This document shows positions 58,301 through 64,000 of a stretch of DNA of 64,000 nucleotides, one piece after another. Both the position numbers and the translations under genes were made by a program. The stretch is from NCBI GenBank assembly GCA_015680905.1, contig CM027380.1:105305001-105369000 (forward strand), written 5' to 3'. Below the pieces are notes generated by a model. That model made no database searches and was not told where the DNA came from. It saw only the letters and a list, made by a program, of their open reading frames with translations. Position 1 is the stretch's first letter. Every line of letters begins with the position of its first letter. The stretch is from Coptis chinensis (taxonomy: Eukaryota; Streptophyta; Magnoliopsida; Ranunculales; Ranunculaceae).

Positions 58301-59440
58301 GAGGAGGGTTTGAGGTCAAAGGCAAGGAGCACCTAGTATGCAAGGCGATAAAAGAGCTTGTATGGGTTGAAGCAAGCACAAGGGAGACGATTGGTACATA
58401 AAGTTTGATTCCTTTATGGAAAGCAAGGATACAAAGTCTGCTTAGATCATTGTGTGTTTGTTGAGATTTCGGATGGGGATTTCATTGTCTATTAGCGTAT
58501 GTGGATGATATGTTGATAGTTGGCCCAAACATCAACAAGATATCAAAATTTGAAGAAAGACTTGAGTAAGTCCTTTGAGATGAAGGATTTGGGTCAAACA
58601 AAGCGGGATACTTGGGATCGCGGATCACTTTCGTGGCGAGAAAGAGTGGGAAGTTGTGGCTTTTCTCGAAAGCTACATTGAGAAAGGTGTTGAAGAGATT
58701 CAACATGGATCAAGCGAAGCTAGTCGGTTAATCGCTTGGTGGCGGTTCAGCATGACCAAAGAGATGTGTCCTAAGGGTGAGCATGGCGAGTCGGATGGAA
58801 AAAGATTCCTTATGCATCCATGATGGGCGGTTTGATGTATGCCATGGTGTGTACTAGACCGGATATTGCTTTTCGCCGTTGGGGTGGTAAGCGATTTTCA
58901 TCAAATCGGGTAAAGAGCATTGGGAAGGTGTTAAGTGGATATTGAGATATCTCAAAGGCACTTCAAATCGTGTTTGTGTTTTGGTGGAAGTAAGCCCTTA
59001 CTTGAAGGCTTTTGCGATCACGGACATGGCGGTGATGTTGATTTCGATGAAGTCCACCTCCGGTTATCCGGTTACTTTTGCGGGGGGGCGGTTTCTTGGC
59101 AATCTAAGTTGCAAAAGTGTGTTGCCCTCTCCACTTCTGAAGCCGAAAGTACATTGCAGCCACGAGTGTTGCAAAGAGTTGCTATGGATGAAGAGGTTCT
59201 TCGACGAACTAGGGCTAAAAGCGAAAACGGTTTGTAGTTCTATGTGGCGGTCGAGGCGCCATCCACTTGAGCAAGAATCCGAGTTTTCATTCTAGATCCA
59301 AGCACAGCTGCGTCGCGTTATCATTGGATTAGAGAAGTACTTTCGAAGACAAGCATTTGTGTATCGAGAAAATCCATAAACAAGAGCGGATTCGGATATG
59401 ATGACCAAAGTCTTATCGAAAGGTAAGTTTGATGTTTGTT
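55400..59440 (+). pseudogene. Copia gag-pol, frameshifted throughout
   Basis: In order: gag (SMCEHLNEV-like, INRMHLMKINL near 55800); zinc knuckle CYYCATKGHFGYE near 56115; protease SEWVIDL near 56310; the GAG-pre-integrase region; integrase core (TFIDDR near 56960, CIRSDNGGEYIGPFEEYC near 57080, ERMNRTIVERIRCML near 57195); reverse transcriptase (WLKAMHGEMDSLHKNHTYEL, LDVKTAFLHGDLEEDVYMD, AYVDDMLIVG near 58495); and RNase H (AVSWQSKLQKCVALSTSEAE near 59085). Catalytic motifs, including YVDD, are present. Dozens of one- or two-base indels interrupt the frame, many where CAG or CTG would be expected. Whether the element is truly dead depends on how many of these are sequence errors. Confidence 0.88.
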
Positions 59441-59505
59441 GTGCTATTGCGGAATGGCGACCACTCCTCTATTGATTTGGCAATTGCATGGAGGTATCCC
59501 CCCCA

Positions 59506-59521
59506 TTTGAGGGAGGGAGAT
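59506..59521 (+). other. Polypurine tract of the copia element
   Basis: TTGAGGGAGGGAGA lies immediately before the 3' LTR, the expected plus-strand primer site. Confidence 0.75.
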
Positions 59522-60182
59522 TGTTGAGTTATCCCTCACATGAGAGAGAAACCGAATTTGGGCGAAGCGGCGGGGCTTCGAATCGCGCATGTCGAAGGCG
59601 CCAGCGCTTCGAGATAAGCGACTTCGCTTCGAGTTCGATAACATAGAGGCGACCAGCTCGGCTTCAGTCTTGGTAGCGACTTAGTCTTTCGAGTGGCCAG
59701 AGCGAGCGCCAGCTCCGAACATAATTTGTGGGCCTTGCTACGGTACCGCGAAATTTGGTTTTGGAGATAAAACCAAAAATCAAGGTTTTGGAAAACCTAA
59801 CCAACGAGAACCTAACAAGTCGAGGAAGGATTGGAATCGGACTAAAACAAAAGAGATAACCTTCTGAGAGACAACCACAGTAAAGAGATAAAGTGATCTA
59901 GTAAGGGAGAGACCGAAAGGAGAGATTGTAATCTTCCTTCCCACTTTATTAAGAACTGGCTCTTGTGGAAGTAGGCATCATTGGCCGAACCACGGTAAAT
60001 CTTTGTGTTGTGGTTTGCTTTTACTGCTTTACATTATTATCTGTTGTTAATAGTTGTTTAGCGAGTTGGGCATGTTAGTATAGGTTGTAGTTGATATTTA
60101 GAATTTATCTGGAGTTGAATTGTGTTCATACAAGTTATCTGTGTAGTGGGGGAACCGATTGGTATTGGTGTAATCCCCAACA
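59522..60182 (+). repeat. 3' LTR of the 54.6-60.2 kb copia element
   Basis: Second LTR copy, ending GTGTAATCCCCAACA. The sequence after it (TATAGATCATG) is not related to the sequence before the 5' LTR. Confidence 0.92.
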
Positions 60183-60363
60183 TATAGATCATGTATGACA
60201 CCGCAGCTTATTTGTGAAATGCATCCATGGTGAGCAAGTAGAGGCGTTTTACGTTCTTTGTTTTCTACTTCAGTACTTCCTAGTGGTTATGTAACATGAG
60301 TTTTGCATTGTTACTTTCAATGAAACATCTTTCATTGACAGTCAGTGTATTAGTGTATACAAC

Positions 60364-60534
60364 ATGGATGTTCCATTGGGAAAATTTACCAAGAAAAAGC
60401 TACTTGGTATAGAGGCAAATTGGCTGGGAAGTTATATTCTCAGGGTGTGTAATCAGGTTGGTCATGATCCAACTGAGCATTGCCAGTTGAACAAGGCAAT
60501 GAACATCCTGCTAAAGAAAGGACCACAAACTTAG
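60364..60534 (+). CDS. Small unrecognised ORF of 56 aa
   Basis: The frame encodes a basic, protein-like peptide starting MDVPLGKFTKKKLLGIEANW and ending NILLKKGPQT. It is preceded by a T-rich stretch with a possible splice acceptor (TTTCATTGACAG), so it may be the last exon of a gene cut by the copia insertion. I do not recognise the family. Confidence 0.22.
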   Translation: MDVPLGKFTKKKLLGIEANWLGSYILRVCNQVGHDPTEHCQLNKAMNILLKKGPQT

Positions 60535-60644
60535 AACCCGAGTTTTGGAATTTGTTATTTGGCAATGTGGTTACCCCAAGGTGGGATCTGATCATATTTA
60601 GTGTTATGCACACACTCAGTTCATGAAATAGAAAAGAAGGTTTA

Positions 60645-60655
60645 GTCCCACATGG
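60645..60655 (+). promoter_or_regulatory. snRNA upstream sequence element (USE)
   Basis: GTCCCACATGG differs by one base from the plant USE consensus RTCCCACATCG. It lies 33 bp before the TATA box, the spacing typical of RNA polymerase II snRNA genes; polymerase III snRNA genes have about 10 bp less. Confidence 0.88.
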
Positions 60656-60688
60656 GGCGGCAAGAGTTTATACAGCTAAAGATGGAGC

Positions 60689-60694
60689 TATAAA
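60689..60694 (+). promoter_or_regulatory. TATA box of the U1 snRNA gene
   Basis: TATAAA lies 31 bp upstream of the U1 5' end, the usual distance in plant snRNA genes. Confidence 0.85.
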
Positions 60695-60719
60695 ATCATG
60701 TTGAGATGCACATTGAAAC

Positions 60720-60880
60720 ATACTTACCTGGACGGGGTCAATGGGCGATCAAGAAGTTCCATGGCCTAGGTTAGTGACCTCCATTGCACTTTGGAGGGGT
60801 GTTCGCCTAAGATATCTTTAGATAGTCTACGTCATAATTTGTTGTAGGGGGGTACGCGTTCGCGCGGCCCCTACCCCCTG
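60720..60880 (+). ncRNA. U1 small nuclear RNA
   Basis: The RNA begins ATACTTACCTGGACGGGGTC, the invariant U1 5' end whose ACUUACCUG pairs with 5' splice sites. It continues with the U1-70K loop region (GGGCGATCAAGAAG) and the stem-loop II and III sequences (TTGCACTTTGGAGGGG). The AATTTGT Sm-protein site near 60836 and a 3' stem-loop (GTAGGGGGG ... CCCCTACCCCC) follow. U1 is the core of the U1 snRNP that recognises introns in the nucleus. A USE, TATA box and 3' box at correct spacing surround it, so this looks like an expressible gene and not a retro-pseudogene. The 3' end is set from the terminal stem and the 3' box, within a few bases. Confidence 0.92.
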
Positions 60881-60881
60881 C

Positions 60882-60896
60882 CAAATCAAAGTTCAA
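60882..60896 (+). terminator. snRNA 3' box
   Basis: CAAATCAAAGTTCAA fits the plant snRNA 3'-end signal CA(N)3-10 AGTNNAA, placed just after the U1 terminal stem. Confidence 0.8.
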
Positions 60897-60929
60897 ATTT
60901 TAATGTACTGGTAAATTTCTCGAGTCAGA

Positions 60930-63825
60930 CTAATTAAACTTTTTATTTTATCAACTTAAAAACAATTTTATCAACTTAAAAACAATTTGAAGAATTTAAT
61001 ACGTGGTTCCACAACACCATAAAAGCTAGATCCGTATTTTAAGAATACACGGGGAACAAATTTATATATATAAATAAGAATTATTTGAAATAACGACAGT
61101 AAGCATTGTACCTCTTGAAGCATCAATTCAAATATTTCAGTTGCTTCATTGTTCAGAACGTTGAAGGTTTTACTACATCAGGTGAGATTCTCCTTTAAGA
61201 CATATCATCAACCAAACTCAAGTAATTCTGATAACTTGAAACAATGTTAATGACACTATTATGTTGTTTCATAAACTATAAAGTCCAAAAGAGTGAAACT
61301 TCGATCACCCAAAACCTCATAATAAATCACATATCATATATAATATTACACATTTAATATCTATCTTACATAGAAGCAAAGGGGAACAATAGCACAACTT
61401 AGGGAGTGAACCCCATAAAAATCGGAGATGCCAATCGAGCATTGGAAACTCCCATACCAAGTGTTCCAAAAAACCCACTCTTAACGTGTTTATATTTTAA
61501 GATACAAAATTAAATATTATCTCATCTTTGCTCTTCTGACCTTTTTCACTGCCATAATCAATGTCCTTTTTACCTTACTTATATTACTTTCATATAACAG
61601 TCTAATAACAGTCTAGGATGCAAAGGAGTGATCCACTTCAATCAATTCTCTCTTAGTTTATAACCTATTGGAGCCCTTTATTCTGTCATTGTCATACACC
61701 ATCAAAATTTATGCATCCACTTTTATTGTAGCACAAGTTTCTCAATTACTTTATTTATAAGTGACAATAACATTAACTTTGTGAATTGCTTGCTTATGCA
61801 TTTCCCGTTAACGCAAGATAACTTACTAATACTTAATTCATACCAGCTCGAAGACAGATTTTAAAACATTCAATACATTATTCATTAGACGTCCTCAATG
61901 GAGGTATGCTCTCTTTCTCAACTCAATATTACAAAAGCTAGAACAGTAAGAGGATGGCTTTGTAGTTATTTTTTATGAGGTGCTCAAAAGTATTGTCGAC
62001 AATCATAAAAAACACATAGATACATTAGTACAATAATACTACCATCTACACCTAAACATGAGCATGCTGAAATTAAAAAGGGAAACTTGGTAAGAAAAAA
62101 AAATTACCTGTTTTTCTAACTTGAGCATCTCTGTAAAACAAACAGAGATACACCATTTGCTTCTGATCCCATCCTAAATCAATAGTGAACACCATCAATC
62201 ACGATGCTTCAACTTGGAAGTCGACTCCCAAGATTCTCCATACTCATTCAGATCGAGAACATCTATGGATGGAAAGAACACACTGCATTTCAAAGGGAAG
62301 TTTAAAGAACAACACACCTAGAAATCTTTTTCCTTTTGTATCACGTTGACTGGTTAACAATAGGGGGATACTCAAGCAAATTTTAGATAGATGTCAAATC
62401 AAATTTAATTGGGTAATAACCCTTTTTCCACTAGTTGAAAGGGCAAAACAGAAAAGAAATAACATATATATGACACAGGTGCCAGATCAATTGAGCATAG
62501 CACTTCACACAACCAAAAAAGGACAATAGGGTAATGACGTTGAGAAGAAGAATATCTATCTCAAGTCACGTGACAGTGATGTTTAACACAAAATGAATGA
62601 TGAAAAATCTGTTACAATATTATTCGTACCAAGTCTTGAAAACATGAGAGAATAATCAAACCAAAGTTTTCTTGAATCCATTCGTACAAAGGATTAAATA
62701 GAAATCAATCAAATATTCATCGAAAAACAATAACTAATACAAATAAATCAAACCCAAAAACTCACTTGAGCATCCATTTTACTTGGGCGGGAGTGGCAGC
62801 TGAGTCACAGAACTATTGGTTTAACCTACAATTAGACCCGGTGAGCGAAATTAGTGAAAATATCACAAAGAATATTGAAGATAGATGTACCTCTACAAAG
62901 CGAAGATGTCTTCTCTCAAACTTCTTTATTAAGTGCAAATGCCAACCAAACCGTGGAGTCACTTGTTATTCATGTACGGTAGTTGTGCATTTGAAGAACC
63001 TATATGATGTTTTTTTGTAGAGGCAAAAATGTGCACCACCTTCCCTTTAACTCAGAAATTAAGGTGTTTCTAGCATATGTGAAGTAAAAGTATAGGACCG
63101 GACTTATTCCCCTACAATGGCCTTTATAACACCTAACAATCATATATAATGATAATCTATCATGCAGTATGCACTTTGTCACTTCCAGACAACATAACAC
63201 CCAATACGCTACAATTGTCAATTGTTTCAGTGAGATCACTGCATTTCGGATCAGAACTCGCAATTCCATTTAGGATGAACATTGATTCATTACTAAAAAC
63301 ATGTTGTATGTAGCCATTAGCTCAAACAGTTTCACCATTGGTATTTCAAAAAACATCTCTAATATTAATTTTCAATAATCTGGCAACATTGTTCTACAGA
63401 TCATATGCTTAACAGAATATCCTCACGGTATCGTCTAGTTTTTGGTTAGTGCAGACACCCCTGCCATGATTTTATTAGACAAAATTATGTACTATACAAA
63501 TACAACATGCCTTCAAATAAATTTCTTAGAAGAGTTAAAATTTCAGCAAATACACTTATGCTGAAGTAAATGAGTCAGTCACATAGTTCAATTCGTATTC
63601 CTAACTATCCCAAATAATATAAACCATATGATCAACTGTTGGACAAATTGTCATAGTGCACCTAGCTAGTCATCCATCTACATCCAAATGGAGAAGCAGA
63701 CAAATAAAAATAGAAGAGAATAAAATTGAATTTGAGCAGGATGTTGTGTAATAAGTATTCTATGTAGCTCTATTAATGGATTTTGCCAAGAAGCTGAGAT
63801 ATATGCTGCTCTTTGACAATTGTAC
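60930..63825. other. AT-rich intergenic DNA, no gene recognised
   Basis: A short tandem duplication (ACAATTTTATCAACTTAAAA, about 60960-60990) is present. A few frames of 80-90 codons exist, such as 62766-63020 on the plus strand, but none resembles a known protein. Confidence 0.4.
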
Positions 63826-63924
63826 CTCTTTGACAAGGTGCATTGTGATGCGGGAAGTAAAGTTCTACTCCCATTCTGTACAGGGTGCAAGTCAGGTCTT
63901 AATCCCATTTCTTCCAAGTCTTTC
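63826..63924 (-). pseudogene. CACTA (En/Spm) TNP2-type transposase exon fragment
   Basis: A 99-bp minus-strand exon lies between a TCTAG acceptor (63925-63926) and a GTACAA donor. It encodes KDLEEMGLRPDLHPVQNGSR then TLLPASQCTLSKR. This resembles, from memory, the segment of plant CACTA transposases with a D-L-x-x-M-G-I-R ... L-H-P ... G-R-x-x-L-P-A ... C-x-T-x-x-K pattern that precedes the VPDGYSSN motif. That next motif is not found within the window. The fragment is truncated or continues beyond the right edge in rearranged form. Confidence 0.5.
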
Positions 63925-64000
63925 CTAGATTTAAGGTTATCCTTTGATTTTTTTTTTTAGATTCAACAAAGTTCCGAGCAAACTTTCACAAATGTTTTTC

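Larger units (their letters stand above)
54612..60182 (+). mobile_element. Ty1/copia (TNT1-like) retrotransposon with both LTRs
   Basis: LTRs 54612-55295 and 59522-60182 start TGTTG(G)AGTTATCCCTCAC and end GTGTAATCCC(C)AACA. The internal region carries gag, zinc knuckle, protease, integrase, reverse transcriptase and RNase H in the copia order, all recognisable but split over many frames. The 5-bp flanks (GAAAG and TATAG) do not match, so no target duplication is evident. Nearly complete length and similar LTRs suggest a fairly young insertion despite the many frame breaks. Confidence 0.92.

Noticed and set aside
54600..60190. A 5-bp target duplication for the copia element at 54612-60182
   Set aside because: The flanks GAAAG and TATAG do not match; no convincing longer match was found.
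60384..60534. Reading the 56-residue frame as part of the copia element
   Set aside because: It lies outside the 3' LTR and has no copia similarity.

Overview
This is a nuclear segment of a flowering plant, probably a eudicot. The evidence is an egg-cell-secreted EC1-type gene, spliced genes with typical plant GT-AG introns, a U1 snRNA gene with plant upstream sequence element, TATA box and 3' box, and a dense load of plant transposable elements (Ty3/gypsy, Ty1/copia, Helitron-like ends, MULE- and hAT-type MITEs, LINE and CACTA fragments). No bacterial features, CRISPR arrays or operons are present. The species cannot be named from the sequence.

Layout. 1-8.5 kb is AT-rich intergenic DNA. 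It holds a duplicated 0.2 kb block, a possible tiny spliced gene (3554-3764), a foldback element, a MULE-type MITE with a perfect 9-bp target duplication (5531-5712), a second MITE, the EC1-like gene (6888-7313) and broken exons of an SLC35F/DMT-type transporter on the minus strand. 8.7-14.4 kb is a decayed copia element; its 3' LTR stops where a gypsy chromovirus begins (14394-24301). The gypsy element has very long LTRs and an internal region missing RNase H and most of the integrase. 24.3-29 kb holds a plant-transposon protein fragment and a RING-finger gene broken by small indels, with a MITE inserted exactly at its stop codon. 32.5-34.7 kb carries two copies of an EF-1alpha pseudogene block.

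36-44 kb is a replication protein A (RPA1)-like zone: a broken C-terminal copy (36244-36906), then a 12-exon gene (40017-42588). Each is followed by a similar Helitron-type 3' terminus (38144 and 43938). 45-46 kb contains a GATATATC-rich block and an array of about ten 21-bp palindromes. A 1.68-kb solo LTR with a perfect CATCC target duplication lies at 46632-48310, followed by minisatellites. 52.5-60.2 kb is a truncated copia element, a second copy of the SLC35F fragment, and a copia element with both LTRs (54612-60182). A well-formed U1 snRNA gene sits at 60720, and a CACTA-type transposase exon lies near the right end.

Readable host genes are few: EC1-like, RPA1-like, U1 snRNA, and perhaps two very small ORFs. 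The transposon domains are recognisable but cut by many frameshifts. Comparing three internal pairs of copies shows that many differences are CAG or CTG in one copy and CGG, CCG or CG in the other, and that CAG/CTG are strongly depleted in the 54.6-60.2 kb element. This looks more like a methylation-linked sequencing or consensus artefact at CHG sites than natural decay, and it should temper any claim that the elements are dead.
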